Shown here: one piece after another, positions 10,928 to 24,305 of the stretch
Layout: each line of letters begins with the position of its first letter
Numbering within the stretch: the stretch's first letter is position 1
Assembly (NCBI GenBank): GCA_037074765.1
Contig: JBAMDO010000566.1
Location: 62,001-126,000, forward strand
DNA length: 64,000 bases
From: Mansonella perstans
Lineage: Eukaryota > Nematoda > Chromadorea > Rhabditida > Onchocercidae
Direction: 5' to 3'
Program-made: the position numbers and the translations under genes
The notes under the pieces: generated by a model
What the model saw: the letters and a program-made list of their open reading frames with translations, nothing else
Database searches by the model: none
Told to the model about the DNA's origin: nothing

Positions 10928-13900
10928 ATGGAAGATTATGAAATTCTCACTACAAATTGGTTAAAATGGGATAAGGTATGATTTTATTTTCATTTTTAAT
11001 TTATGGTTTAATTTCTTCCTTGTGGTACATTTTTTTGGTTTTATATTTTCTTGCTATAGAACATAGCAGTTCTTTATCATTTTTATTGATAACATGTAAA
11101 ATTGAAATAAATTTCTCTTGATAAGAACAAAATTTGTTGTTGGAATCCGCAATGGTTTCTTATTGGTAATTGAAAATACAAAGATCATATCATTGTTTGC
11201 TGTCCTAATACCGATTTTCTATTCTATTGGTATTTATGCTGCTATCAGAGGTAAAACTGAGATTTGCTGGATTCTTGAGAGTCATAAGAATTTGATTTGG
11301 ATTAAATATTATTAATTAAAATTTAAGTTTGTTTTTAAAAAGTCAAGCCTTTATAGAATGAAAAAAATCGTGCAGAAATTGATGAGTTATGGAAGAAGAA
11401 AGATGTTGAAGAGTTGAGATCAAGAATGTGTGGCAAGTTGTCATTTGGTACAGCTGGTATGTTTTGCTTTAGATTTATTTCGTTCCTGAAATGAATTTCA
11501 TACTTAAAATTAATTTTCAGTTTGAATAATGTGTTTTAGAATATTAATTTCTCACATCATATCAGTTAGCTTTAGTGTATAATTCAAAACGCTGAGTAGT
11601 TTTTCTCTCCATCCAAAGAATAGGACAGTAACATTAGTCATTATTTAAAAAAAGCTTTTTAAATTAAATCAGTCATTTTATTTACTTTCCTATTATTTTA
11701 TGGTTCATTTTCTAAATTGCTTAGGAGTCGAAAAAGTATTGATAAGATGGAATTGAACTGTTTGTGCTTCTATATATAAGGCTTTTATATTACATCGTCA
11801 TAGCTTAACTAATTTCTACGAGCCACATCGTTTTCTATAACATTACAGCATTGTAAATCTGCTTTCAATCCACTTAACGATAGTAAAAAGTGTGTTTGGA
11901 ATATAAAATTAAATTTTAAGTTTTTTTATTTTGTTAACAAACTTTTTCAGGTGTGCGAACAAAAATGGAAGCTGGTTTCTGTCGGTTGAATGATTTAACA
12001 ATACTAATGCTCACTGGTGGTTTTGCCATGCATTTGAAAGATGTGTATAATCGTCAAAGCAATGGTGTCGCCATTGGTTATGATGGTCGTCATAACAGCG
12101 AACGGTTCTTAATCATCTTCCTATCTTTCATGTCCACTTTCTCATCTCATCTTCCAAAATATTCCAAACATCGTAAATTTCATCAGATGTTGTATTTCTG
12201 ATTTGGATCATCTCACTTTTGCTAATCAAACACGCAATGTTTTTTCTTATATACTTTTTTAATGGCGCATTAATGATACATTTACGTTGAGTTTTATAAG
12301 AGTTTATCAATTTGATTTAATAGAAATTAGTTTTTAATAGTCAATTATAATTTTTAGTTGGGCTACCTTGGCTGCGAATGTATTTGTTCACAATGGGATC
12401 AAAGTGTATCTCTTCTCGAAATGTTGTCCAACACCTCTTGTGGTAAAAGAATTTCTTTTTTTTTGTTCAGTAAATTGTGCGATTTCTTTGGTTGTATTGC
12501 AATGATGAAAGATTTACCTGGAAAATCTTATTTTTTCAAAATTTAGCCACTTAAATATTTTCTTAACATCAACTTTTAGCTTAAAAGTAATAGTGGAGCA
12601 GTTAATTTTATCGTCGAAAATTACAGTCTTATGCAACAATGCGATTCAAATGTGATGCTGGCTTGATGATAACAGCTTCTCATAATCCAAAACAAGATAA
12701 TGGTTACAAAGCCTATTGGACAAATGGAGCACAGGTAAATTGGAATTTAACAAAACAAATAAACGATTAATTGGTGAAAAGTTTTTAGGACATGTAAATT
12801 GCTTAATTTGAAAATTGTGGTTTCATATAGAATGATCTAATTCATAGTGTTAAGTATATTTCAATTTTTGATCCATATTCAGTGCTTGATATTATTAAAC
12901 ACGTTTTAAACAATTAATTTTGGAGCACGGCAAGTTTTCCTTTAGTAAATGTTATGGGATTCAGTTAGAAAAGGCCCTTTTAAAAAGTTGAAAGAATCGT
13001 TATATATCACTTGAAATTAGTGTTTCCTTATATGAAATATATGTTTGATATATAGATATTGGCACCGCATGATTCGGAAATATGCCGACTTGCTTATGAA
13101 AATATGGAACCAAAGCCGGAGTACTGGGATATATCAAAACTTTCAGCACATTCACTTTTACATTCAGCTGATCCCGTAATGGAAAGATATTTCACTGAAG
13201 AATTATCCCTTTGTCATTATAAGTAAGTTACATATTAAACGGGGTGATGAATCACTTTGGTCAAAATAAATTGTGAAAGATTAAAAGCAAAGCGAATCAC
13301 AGAAAAAATGCTAAAAGAAATCGGTTCAGAATAGCTGCTTTTATTGAAAAATTTAGAAAAAAGTAATAAAGCTTGAGCAAAGTGTATGATACTCGACAGA
13401 CATTCAATGTTTGGATTTCAATATATGTCGGTTATAATTCATTAAAGTTTTGAAAATCTATCAATATAATCAAAGGTACTTCAGTAATCATTAATCAGTT
13501 TAATAATTTTATTCGTTTCTGATCTTCTATAAGAAAAGATTGGGAGCGTGCCCACATAAAAATAAAATTGAAATCAAAATTAAGGATAAATATGGTATTG
13601 TAAATAATATTTTTTGTAGAGAAAAAAAATTTGTGGATGGGTGGTATATTCACTTACACGGCATTCCACAAAATGATATTGCATAATCCAAGATTATGCA
13701 TTTTAACAGTACATTTTTTGTGGAGAAAAATAAGCTATACATTCTTATAATACGTGATTTTAAAACAGGTCTCTGAATGAAAAGTGTATGGTAAAATTCA
13801 CTTATACCGCATTTCATGGTGTTGGACTGCCATATATGACAAGAATGTTGAAAGATTTTGGATTTCCATCGAAAAACATAATTATTGTGCAGGTATAGAG

Positions 13901-16900
13901 TAATTATGTTCTTTTTTGGTTTTTAATTGATGCTTTGTTACTGTAAACGCTGTTAAAGAAATTTCTTTCAGGAGCATGCAGAGCCAAATCCGGACTTTCC
14001 AACATTACCATTTCCAAATCCAGAAGAAGGTCGAAAAGTGTTTACAATACCTATAGCAACAGCTGATAAACATAATTCTAGCGTAATTCTGGCTAACGAT
14101 CCGGATGCTGATCGTTTCCAATTGGCGGAAAAACAACCCAAGTGATAATTTATTAAACAAATCACTGTGTCATTCGATTTAATTCAGTTCACTTCAGCTT
14201 TCACTTAGATCTAGCCATTATCTAGCGCAATTAGCTATGTTAGAATATGTAGTGCACAACTAGATATATCATCGGAAGTGAATGAGAGACCAAGCAGTTC
14301 GATCTACAAATGGGAGACTTAGATAAGGAGCAAATTCGTTGTAGAATGGATAATTGAACAATCCGGATGATTCTAATAAGAACGCAACTGTCCGAACAGC
14401 GATGGTATGGCTGTTGTGAAAAATGGTCAATAGTTCTTCAACTATTAGTTAATTCGTCAATGGAACAGATTTGAAATCAATTATATTTCTTTATTATGTT
14501 AAATTTTAGTGGTGAGTGGAAGATTTTCACAGGGAATGAAATGGGCGCTTTGATGTCATGGTGGATTTGGCATTGCTGGCGAGAACAAAATCCGCAGAAT
14601 GATCCCTCAAATTTGTACATTGTCACTAGTGTTGTTTCATCTTCGATAAGTCGTACTATTGCTGCCAAAGAAGGTAATAACGGATGTACTACAAAAGTCA
14701 AGTTTTTAGAAAGGAATATCCCTGCGAAAAGAGCTAGGGCTGAAAATTTTCAGTTTTAAGAAGCTGAGCTTTAAATTCAAGTTGAGTTATTATGAGTATT
14801 CTAGAAAATATAAAGATTGTAATGTCGATTAATGTGAGGATAGCGCATGATTTTTCTATTACCAAAACATTAAATTTAAATATGCTTTCGTTAAATATCT
14901 ACCTTTCATGATTAATAGAAGAAAATGCCTTACCTACTTTAAAACGTACAGCTGTAGTAGTCGAGTATGAAATATGATCAACAATTTCGAATTTTTTATG
15001 AGTAAGGAATGAAATTCACATCATTTCAGGTTTCAATATTGAGCTAGGTTTAACCGGATTCAAGTGGTTAGGCAATAAATCGGATGAGCTTCGCCGTCGC
15101 GGTAAGACTGTATTATTTGCATGGGAAGAATCAATTGGTTTCATGTTGGGACATGCCCTTGATAAAGATGGTATTACTGCAGCAGCGATATTCGCTGAAT
15201 TGACATCTTATTTATATTTCAAACAACTAACTCTTGCTCAGCAACTTCTCAATGTTTACATCGAGTAAGTCTAGATATAAATTTAAATCGTCTTAAAAAT
15301 TAATCTAATGACTATAAAAACTGATATTCTTCGAAAGAAAGAAGGATTAATTTTGATTAGTTGTTGTAAGTAACAGTTCTGGATTATCTATCACAAAATC
15401 CCGAATTTTTTTGAAAGCAAACATTTCGAGTTTTATTTAAGTAACGTTAGAACATTTGGATTAATCTTTCTGTTTGTTCTGGAAAATAAAAACCGTTATC
15501 ATAGATATGGTTTCCATCTAATTAGCAGCTCGTATTGGTTTGTACCCAATCATACAACAATGAAGTGCATTTTTGCAAAAATACGTAAAGAGGTATTGTT
15601 TACTTTTAAAATATTGTTCCATAAAAAACTATGCGAAAGAAAAAAACAACTTAACTTCTGATGGAACTGCGTAGCCTATGAAATCAATTATGATTTTTCT
15701 GCAAATTCACCAATAAACAAGCAGTTGAAGATTTAACGGTTTGACGGCCTCCTTATAATAATGATAATATACTTCTTTTAAGAAACCCATTATCGGCAGT
15801 GGTTCGGGGTCCATTTAATATCAAAAGGATTCTATACTGAATGTTAATTGCATCTGGTAAGAAGAACTGAACTAAATGCTTTCTTGAAATTCTTCATTGA
15901 AATTTCAGTATCCACAAAAAATCGGAAAATTTAATGTTAAATATGTACGTGACTTAGTGACTGGATATGATAACGAGCAACCTGGAAATAAATCAGTAAG
16001 TTTTATCCATTATTTTCTAAGCTAACATCCCTAATTATTTTTGATATTGTTTTATCATACTACATTCTGATCATCTCATTTCATCAGTCTTCTCCATCCC
16101 ATGTTACTGTTAGTTTCTTACTCGTTATAATAATCAAATATTTGCCATTTATATGGAAGAGGAATAAAGCGTGATGACTGAAAGATTTTGAAGACTTACA
16201 TATTTGGAATATTGCATGTTGTGTAATATGGAAGATTAGACTTTAAGAAGACGATAAATCAAAGAAATTTACAATGAGCAAAATTTTCATACTTAATGAG
16301 AAGTACAGTCATAAAAAAAATAATAATCTGAATTTGCTATATTGCAGTAATTATAAGTGGAGAAATTATGGTAATTAATTTTTTCATTTCATTGTTACAA
16401 CAATCAGCTAAAGATCAAAAATTTATCTCAGTTAAGATGAACAGCTATCTACTAATTTCTAATTAGCGTTGTTTACTTACAATTGAAATTCCCATACAAA
16501 ATAACTTTGTTGATCAATTTGTTGGGAGCAGACAAAGCAGCGAGCATTTCGTTCTGGTCAGCTAATTTGATCTGATTCGGAATTTCGTTATAAACTAAAT
16601 CATTATTTTGAACTCTCGAATCCATAATGTGAATTAGGAAACTTTTTTCTATTACAGATTTTACCACTCAGTGCTTCATCCGAAATGATTACATTCACAT
16701 TATCGGACGGTAGTTGGGCAACAATACGGGCAAGTGGAACTGAACCGAAAATCAAATATTATATTGAATTAAAATCACCGCCAAGCAAAACACAGAAGTA
16801 TTTCCTTTAGAACTTACTTTTTTTTCCTTCTAGCTATTAGTTAACAAAGTAAGAAAGAAAAATGAAGTTAAATATAAGGGCAGAAGATATTATAGCTTAT

Positions 16901-17120
16901 TCGGAGTGCGTCGTTGACGGCTTCCGTTATCGAAAACGCAATCCACTCTATCTTATTGCTTGAAACTAGCCATTTACTTGATATTTTTTGTAAAAATTTC
17001 ATTAAAAGGAATAGTTTCAGAGATCTAGATGATGTACAGAAACAACTTGCTGAACTAGAACAAGCGGTAGTTGACAATTTATTGGAACCAAAAATCAATG
17101 GCCTGATTGCAAGATGCTAA
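10928..17120 (+). CDS. PGM2: phosphoglucomutase-2 / phosphopentomutase (PGM2 family), 589 aa
   Basis: Fourteen exons: 10928-10975, 11357-11456, 11951-12104, 12358-12442, 12627-12734, 13056-13222, 13769-13892, 13972-14141, 14510-14673, 15030-15264, 15505-15592, 15909-15995, 16658-16797 and 17021-17120. The enzyme moves phosphate between positions on hexose or pentose phosphates (glucose-1-P/6-P, ribose-1-P/5-P) in the cytosol. All alpha-D-phosphohexomutase motifs are present: FGTAG near the N-terminus, the catalytic serine loop [12 protein letters not shown] (Ser about 147), the Mg2+ loop DPDADR (305-310), the sugar-binding loop EESIGF (406-411) and the phosphate-binding RASGTEPK (534-541). 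WDK at the start and the DGK-like spacing match PGM2 rather than PGM1. Length is close to human PGM2 (612). The exon 3 donor CG|GTTCTT is weak, but the join gives [12 protein letters not shown], as expected for the family. The C-terminal exon (17021-17120) replaces a stop reached if exon 13 is read through. Nothing suggests loss of activity. Confidence 0.96.
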
Positions 17121-17429
17121 AGTCATACGACCATTGTTGCTTCTCACCGATAAATTTCACTGTTTTGCCTTTTTTTTCTTTCTTTATCATATAATAGAAA
17201 TCTGAAATTTTATGATATTTGGAATTCCGAGAATTGGAATCCCTCCTCATTAACTCATTAACATTTCCCCTTTTTCTCCCAACTTTCTTTATAACCTAAC
17301 AATAAGGATTTCTTCCTTTTGGATATATATTTTTTTGTTTTTGGACATATGAAAAATTCCATTACATCTGTTCGGAAGAATGATCAATTCTAACAGATGT
17401 AGAAAAATAACTGATGAAAGTTTATATCA

Positions 17430-17519
17430 TTGTTTAGTAGAAGGGAAAATTATTCCTGAATTGTTTAGTAGAAGGGAAAATTATTCTTGAATTGTTTCGT
17501 AGAAGGAAAAATTATTCCT
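17430..17519. repeat. tandem repeat, 31-bp unit, nearly 3 copies
   Basis: Units start at 17430, 17461 and 17492 with TTGTTTAGTAGAAGGGAAAA and continue with TTATTCCTGAA. Units 1 and 2 differ by one base. Unit 3 has a few changes and ends early. Confidence 0.9.
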
Positions 17520-18444
17520 TGGTGTTTTGGTTGGAAAAAAGAAAATCCCTAAATAATTTGCGTCCACTAACGGTTTTAGAAATTGAATGACTCATTTAAA
17601 TGGAAATGAAGTGGAGAGATGGACAACAATTTAATTCATACCAATTTTGCAATGAAAGCAAGAATTAAGTCTAAACAGGTGGGAGAAAGCCATTCTACTT
17701 TAAATATTTGGGGCATAAAGTTGTACTCAAAAGCATCTATTTCGAAAAGATTTTGTTGTAATGTTGTCAACTGCTTGTATTATAGATGAATTCGAGTTCT
17801 ATTTTCTTGAAAATGTTTTGAAATTTCTTATGGAAGTGTGCATTTTTTCAATATGTTTTTTATGATCCCACAATTATTGTTATAACTTATCATTTTACAG
17901 TTATTATTGTTGATATGTTTTCAAAATTAATAAAAAGACCGAATCACAATATTAATGAATAAAAGTAAAAATCAAAAAAATTGAAGTAATTGTATGGGTC
18001 AAAGTGTGATTAGTTGTCCATTCTTTCTTTGTGACTATAGTAAGGCAGTAAGTATTAATAAATTAAATGGATTAGTTTGAGTAATTTTCCCATTCATCGG
18101 GGTCAACATTTGTTTTAGCATCACTAAAGAAGCATTATATATTGCTGAAAGATTTATAATTCTACAGCTATTATTATTGAGCCAACTTATGTTTTTAAGA
18201 TTAATAAAAGCAAAATTAATAGAAGTTTGGCAAAAAAAAGTTTGTAGTCATTTTGACTCTTGGAAGAGTAGAAAAGACTTGGCATAGATCTATGAATTTG
18301 TGTCATTTAGATTTGAGGGATGAATTTGTTGCACTATGCTACAGCGTTATTAGCAAGTTTTCATTGCATTTGCACATCTCGTTTAATAAGTTTCATTGGT
18401 ATTTAAATTTTCCAACCTTCAGTCTTGAAACCCTGTAACGTAAC

Positions 18445-18525
18445 GTGAAATTCCGTCTAATAAGCTTTCACGTGAAGTTACGTTTAGTAAGCTTTCATGT
18501 AAGATTCCATTTAGTAGACTTTCAC
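18445..18525. repeat. tandem repeat, 27-bp unit, exactly 3 copies
   Basis: Units 18445-18471, 18472-18498 and 18499-18525 follow the pattern GT(G/A)A(A/G)(A/G)TT with a (C/T)T(A/T)(A/G)TAAGCTTTCA core, and share CTTTCA(C/T) at the end. Spacing is exactly 27 bp, divisible by three, but no gene model uses it. Confidence 0.85.
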
Positions 18526-18775
18526 AATTCTGAATGATGTACGAGCAATTGATAAGCAATCATTGTTGAAAGAACATTCTAATTACTGTTTCTTTTTCTC
18601 TTCTTTACTTTTTTCAATCTATCTTTCTTTTTTTCTTATCTTTTCTTTTATTTTTAGTTATATTAAAACAACAAATTGTTATCGCTATGTTTTCAATACG
18701 AATAAAACGTTAAATGAATAAAGATATCAGTTATTATATTGATAACAAAAGTTTATTCTATAGTATAAGTTTGTT

Positions 18776-18787
18776 ATTTTTTTTCAG
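18776..18787 (+). promoter_or_regulatory. nfm-1: probable trans-splice acceptor upstream of merlin
   Basis: TTTTTTTTCAG ends at 18787, 132 bases before the chosen ATG at 18920, with no coding exon between. The leader would carry short upstream open frames (one starting MAVGSAKF, ending TAA), which could damp translation. Alternatively an unseen 5' exon is cis-spliced here. Confidence 0.35.
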
Positions 18788-18919
18788 CTGAATTCAATTA
18801 TTTTGGAATGTAAGAAAGACAGTGGCATGGCAGTGGGTTCAGCAAAATTTGCTTTGGGAGAAATTAGAGTTAATTAACTGATGAATCAGAAGTTGGAAAT
18901 TTTTACTAATAGTACAAAA

Positions 18920-21900
18920 ATGGGGTTCTTTTCATCTGGGGTTAGCGGGAAATATTTATATGTTAAAGTAAGCACTATGGATGCTGACTTGGAGAAAATC
19001 ACTGTGGAGGTTTGTTTGTTTATTTAGTTTCGTGTTTTTATACGTATTATTGTATGGTTGCTGAAGTAATATTATTGGATCATTTGATTAATAAGTAAGT
19101 AGTACATAGTTGGACTATTATCACGAGATCACGAATTCATTTAATTAAATATATTATTTCCTGTGTTATTAAGTTATTTGATATTTGTAGCGTTCTGCTC
19201 GACTGCAAATTAGGGAACGATAGTGAAAGAGGAATAGATTATTAAGTTATTAGATTACTAGATTTAAAATTACTGGATGTAGCAGTGTTGAGCTACTCTT
19301 CAATTCACCAGTCGTTAATTAAAAATGTAGGTGAAAATTTTATAAACTCAATTTAAGTTTTTAATTTCTTCTATAATCGTTATAATCAAGAAATTTTGCT
19401 ATGTATGATAGTAACTTTAATGAGTTCGCGAGAGCTCTTTTTGCGTTTAACGTACTTTTTTCCTTCATCCTACTTTCGTTTTAATTTTTTTTTTGGATAA
19501 ATTAAAAGTCTTATTGAGCTAATTAATATTAAAATTTTCTCGCAAGAAAATGTATATAGGATAAAGAACGCAAAGATTTCAAATTAACCTAACATACACA
19601 CTGTATACTATTTTTGTGAATTTGTTCAGTTTTGACTTCCATCTCTGAACTGGAAATCATTTATATTTTTAAATTTCCGTATCGCTTCTAATTTTCACGC
19701 AGTGTTTTATAGCCAGACTGTACTGGACGACAGCTGTTTGATACAGTCTGCAGAATCATTGGTCTAAGGGAGATTTGGTTTTTTGGTTTACAGTTTGTGA
19801 ACAAAAAGGGAATCCCATGTTGGTTACAGATGGATAAAAAGGTTTGTTTAGAATATTTACAGTATTGGATTTATCGATGTACTCCATAATTCTCATGTTC
19901 ACCTTTAATAGACTTTATTAAGGATATTGCATATTTTGGTTTCTATTACTGTTAATGCCTCACTCCTCATTAGACTGTCATTAGTCGTTTATTAATTGCT
20001 TAAATTTTAGATAAATAAACAGGAAGTGCCAAAACAGGAAGATGGTTCGATACATCTTATATTTCTTGTGAAGTTTTATCCAGAAGATGTCGAAGAAGAA
20101 CTGATACAGGATATAACGCGCCATCTTTTCTTCCTTCAAATCAAGCAAAGTATTTTAAGTATGCAACTATATTGCTCTGCTGAAGCATCTGTTCTTCTTG
20201 CATCTTATGCTGTACAAGCAATTGTGAGTTTATATTAAATCTGCAAGAAACTGCTAATTTCAGAGAATTTTGTAAATATGCTTGATTTCCTTGAAAATTT
20301 TACCGATTGCGTAATGAAGAAGTATAAATTATTCAGCAAGGTGACTGTGTGGAGAGTTCGAAATTGCAATTAAGTGAATTGTTGCCAGAATGTGTAATCA
20401 AGCAATACGATATGACACCACAGATGTGGGAAGACCGAATCAAACGGTGGTGGATAAATAACAGTGGGCAAAGCAGGTAATTTCATGTATGTGTGATTTT
20501 TTTCTGGTGGAAACTCAATCAAAAAAATTTGATAACTAAGGTCATACTTCTGTTTCTGGAACTCTGCTAGTTACGGGTAGTTCTATTGGTATGATTTTTA
20601 GGAGAGTGAGTTAAAATAACAGCAACATTTCAGGGAAGATGCAGAAATGGAATATCTGCGGGTTGCACAAGATTTAGAAATGTATGGAATTCAATACTAC
20701 CCTATATGTGTTGGTCTTTTAAAACTTTCATCTTAAGTGACATTTAGTTGCTTAAAATAACTTATTGCCAAACATTTTATTGTTTACCATTATCACTATC
20801 ACCTTTCTGCGCTTATTACTTCCTGGAATATTTGACGTATCTCTGTAAAGTATTTAATTGATTATTTTTGATGTGCATAGCTGATTTACAGTAGCTAATA
20901 ATGTTACAGAATAGTAAAGAAACTGATCTAACACTCGGTGTATCAGCACAAGGGATTGGAATTTACAAAGAATCTAACCGAATTACACCGCGGCCATTCT
21001 TTTCTTGGAGCGAAATAAAAAACATTTCATTCAAAAATAAAGTTGTAAGTTAGTTTATAGTTTTTTAAAAATTCACAGTTTTGCAAGACTTTTAGGTCAG
21101 TCATTCTGTTTCTTTTTTTTGAACTTGATGCTTTGCTTTATCGACCTCAATCTGTACAACTAATAGTTTATGATACTGCAGGTAGTATTAATATCTTTAG
21201 TAAATGATTGGAAAAGTATTGGTATCTTTAGTAAATGATTGGAAAGATTTGATCGAGATGGACGAACTGAAAGATGAGATTTGTTAATGGAATTTTGTTT
21301 CAGTTTAATATGAGGACAATGGATAAGAGTACGATAACATTTCGAGCAAAAGATATCTCTATTAATATGAGTATATTAGATTTGTGCGTTGGTACCCACA
21401 ACTTATATTTACGGAGGCGTCAGCCAGATTTGCTCGAAGTGCAGCAAATGAAAGCACAGGCGAAAGAGCAGAGAATTAGGCGGATTGTTTGTTTTTTTAA
21501 TTTAAGAAAATTTTCAAATATTGCTGAAGGAAGATCCTTCCATTTTTCTCCGGAATATTGATAGTAGCCATTTTTAGGATTTTTACAATACTCCTAAATA
21601 ATATTTGTTCTTTGTGTGTTCTTCCTTATTATGGATTTTTTTTTCCAGCAGGAACAAAATCGTTTATCTCGTGAGCGAGAGCAACGTATACAAGCAGAAG
21701 CAGAACGAGATCGATATAAAAATGAAATAGCTGCAATTAATGAACAATTACGTAATATGAAGGTGCTGGAAAATATATAAAAATTTTTGTTTGTTATTAA
21801 GTAATTTGTTTTGGCGATTTCTATTTTGCATGATTTACTCTTACTGTGGATGTAAAAAAATCCTTGTATTCTTTGCAAGCTTTTTGGAATTGTCACTAGG

Positions 21901-24305
21901 AGCAGATTTAAAACTAGGCTATTCTAGTTGTTTATGATGATGTTGCTTTGGGAAAAACTGAATAATAAAGTTTATTACAGGAGGCTATTAAAAAAACCGA
22001 AGAAAATGCGCATCTGATGGCAGAAAAAGTGCGAGTGTCGGAAGAGGAGGCTCTAGTACTATCCAAAAGAGCCAGCGAAGCTGAAGCGGAATGTCAGCGC
22101 ATGAAACTTTCACAAATCAAGGTATAATGGAAGTTTAAGTTTCAAATTATATATATTTTGTGAATGAAGCAAGAGATTATCACGGTAAGATAATAGTTTG
22201 TTGATGCAGCTTCAAACTACAACTGTATCGAACGTGTCACTGGTACTTACGTCAAATAAATGAAATTTTTCTCACTAAGTATAAATTCAAATGATTAGAC
22301 AAAAAATCAGATGAGTCAGAGATTAAAAGAGACGACTTGACCGCACACATACTTGTGGTCTGCTGTTGATTCGATTTGATAGATCCATTTTAATCCATTA
22401 AATGACATTATCAGTATCTGTATTATAAGTATAATTACAAGGGTTATTTTTTATAAAAAAATCATTTTTTTCAGTTCGTAAGTAATAAATAATATTCTGT
22501 TGATGCTATTTCTTCTTAAAAGAATTTTTTTTTGGGCGGAAGAAACGAAAATGTCTCTGGAGCGGAAAGCACGTGATGCCGAACTTTGGGCCCATCGTTT
22601 GATGCATGAAACAGAACGTCATGGTTATGATCCATACTTGTGCCGTGCCCATTTATATGACTCGGAACCGAGTTGGTCTCAGGTTTGAATGTTAACAGAT
22701 GACTTTAAAAAGTGGTCAAAATTACATGATTCTAGAGGGACAAAATCTCAAGTGCAATTCATGAAATATTAATTTAATTGTGTAACTGATTCTTTATCAT
22801 CTAGGATATCTTTGGTTTGCGTTATACTCACTAACTGCCGTTCCCGGATTGTTGAAGTTGTAGTTCTTATTTACTATTGAATGTTTCTCCATTTTTCAGT
22901 AATATTTATTCTTAAATTTATAAGTTTTTATTGCAATTATCGCATAAGCGTTTAGTAACCTGTTTTCAGGATTGGTTATCAGCATATGCTGTACCTGTTC
23001 CGCAACGTTACATCAGTCATCATCGTTTGGTGTCATCATCAAGCAGTGGCGATGGCGGTTATGTGCAGTATCTGGATGATGACCCAAACTTTGCAACCAC
23101 TGTTACACCGATAATTAAGGCACAGCCATCACTATTTATAAAGAAACAAGCGTTGCTGAATTGTCCACCACCTGATCCATCCAGTAATCAGTTGATGCCA
23201 AACGATCTTTTGTCGTTACGGACAGAAATTGAAAAATCCAGGTGCTTCGATGTTATTAGTAGAAATTTTGAGAAATTATTTTCACACAAATTGATTCTGA
23301 GGAAGGAATCGACTTTCGGATTTTTATTAATTTATAATACTTAACGGTCCTTTATTATTTCCAGAGCTGACTATAATGAGAAAAAAAAAAGTCTTCAAGA
23401 AAAGATGACTGAATTTCGGAATGAAATTGAAAGCTTGAAAGTTGTGGATCGTCAGTCAGAACATGATCGAATCCATGCAACCAATCTGCAGATGGGTATA
23501 GATAAGTATTCCACTCTTAGAAAGGTTACTTTTTTCATATTCGGAAAAGTAAGCGCAACATTCATTCGTAGGAAGTGTGAAATGAAAAAGTGACGATTGT
23601 TTGAATCCGGAAAGCATGTTTGTTATATTGAGTAGCATATTACTGCAGAACACCGATAGCACATAGTAAAAACCCGATAATCGATTGGCTGTCAGATAAA
23701 GTCTTGTGTCAATTTCAACATTTTCTTTCCTAATTTCTTGGTTTAAACTGTTATTTTATATTTAGTGCGAATAACTCGTAATAAACTTCTTATTGCAGTT
23801 AGCTGCTGAATCACAGAAATATCATTTTTGTAAGGTTTCAACATAATTCTAGTGTGTTTTTTGCTGTGTTTGAAATCAAAAGTTACTAAACGAGTGTTTG
23901 CATCATTAGTTTATTGTCGTGTTTTTATTTAGAACTGATTATTTAGTTGGCATGTCTATGAAATGTTCTATTCATTACTACGAACTGAAAATGAAACGTG
24001 TGTCATTTGAACAGTGGGAAGTATAAACTGGCCTTATTGATAATCTCTTATTTCAAAAAGTTAGGAGTAGTGTTTGCAGTAATGAGCAATTATAAGCATA
24101 ATTTCTCTAAACAGTATGCATGCTATCTTTACTTCATAAATTTTGTTTTATTCATATTTTGATTTTCTTTGGAACAGTGTGCTTTACTAGTGAATTCAGC
24201 ATTTTTGTTGATCCTATTTCCAATAACGATATTTGATAGCATTAAGTTTTGCAGAGCGGTGCTGGAGCAACGAAGACACGTGTACAAGTATTTGATGGAC
24301 TGTAA
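18920..24305 (+). CDS. nfm-1: merlin/NF2 orthologue (NFM-1), FERM-domain membrane-cytoskeleton linker, 616 aa
   Basis: Thirteen exons: 18920-19009, 19713-19841, 20011-20223, 20337-20476, 20634-20709, 20910-21044, 21304-21486, 21649-21762, 21981-22121, 22536-22682, 22970-23241, 23365-23524 and 24255-24305. Residues 1 to about 310 form a FERM domain: [70 protein letters not shown] and [10 protein letters not shown], ending [18 protein letters not shown] charged coiled coil follows, then a divergent linker, and a C-terminal tail domain ending [11 protein letters not shown]. The tail aligns gaplessly with the merlin end KSRVAFFEEL rather than the ERM end, so merlin is preferred over moesin. Merlin acts at the cell cortex upstream of Hippo signalling. 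Human length is 595. Two oddities: the exon 10 acceptor reads GG, not AG, and exon 5 uses donor GTTGGT. An optional 36-nt segment lies before the last exon. Confidence 0.93.
23799..23834 (+). other. nfm-1: possible cassette or alternative terminal exon of merlin
   Basis: TATTGCAG at 23791-23798 is followed by 36 in-frame bases encoding [12 protein letters not shown] and then a GTTTCA donor-like site, phase 0 on both sides. Inclusion would insert 12 residues just before the conserved terminal [11 protein letters not shown]. Reading on gives VST and a stop, a different C-terminus. The family alignment is gapless without it. Confidence 0.25.

Larger units (their letters stand above)
17121..18919. 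other. repeat-rich spacer between PGM2 and the merlin gene
   Basis: It contains two short tandem arrays (31-bp and 27-bp units) and three loosely similar blocks near 17900, 18170 and 18660. Each block has TTATTATTG-like sequence followed by TATGTTTT and then TTAATAAAA or GAATAAAA. An AATAAA at about 17929 could end the PGM2 transcript. The right end (from 18788) is probably merlin 5' UTR and has short upstream open frames starting with ATG at about 18808 and 18826. No coding exon was recognised. The open frame at 18253 lacks splice support. Confidence 0.55.

Noticed and set aside
11118..11315. 65-codon frame with a hydrophobic stretch
   Set aside because: It lies wholly inside PGM2 intron 1. 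Inclusion would break the conserved N-terminal alignment.
16473..16667. 64-codon minus-strand frame
   Set aside because: It lies in PGM2 intron 12 and overlaps exon 13, which is firmly coding on the plus strand.
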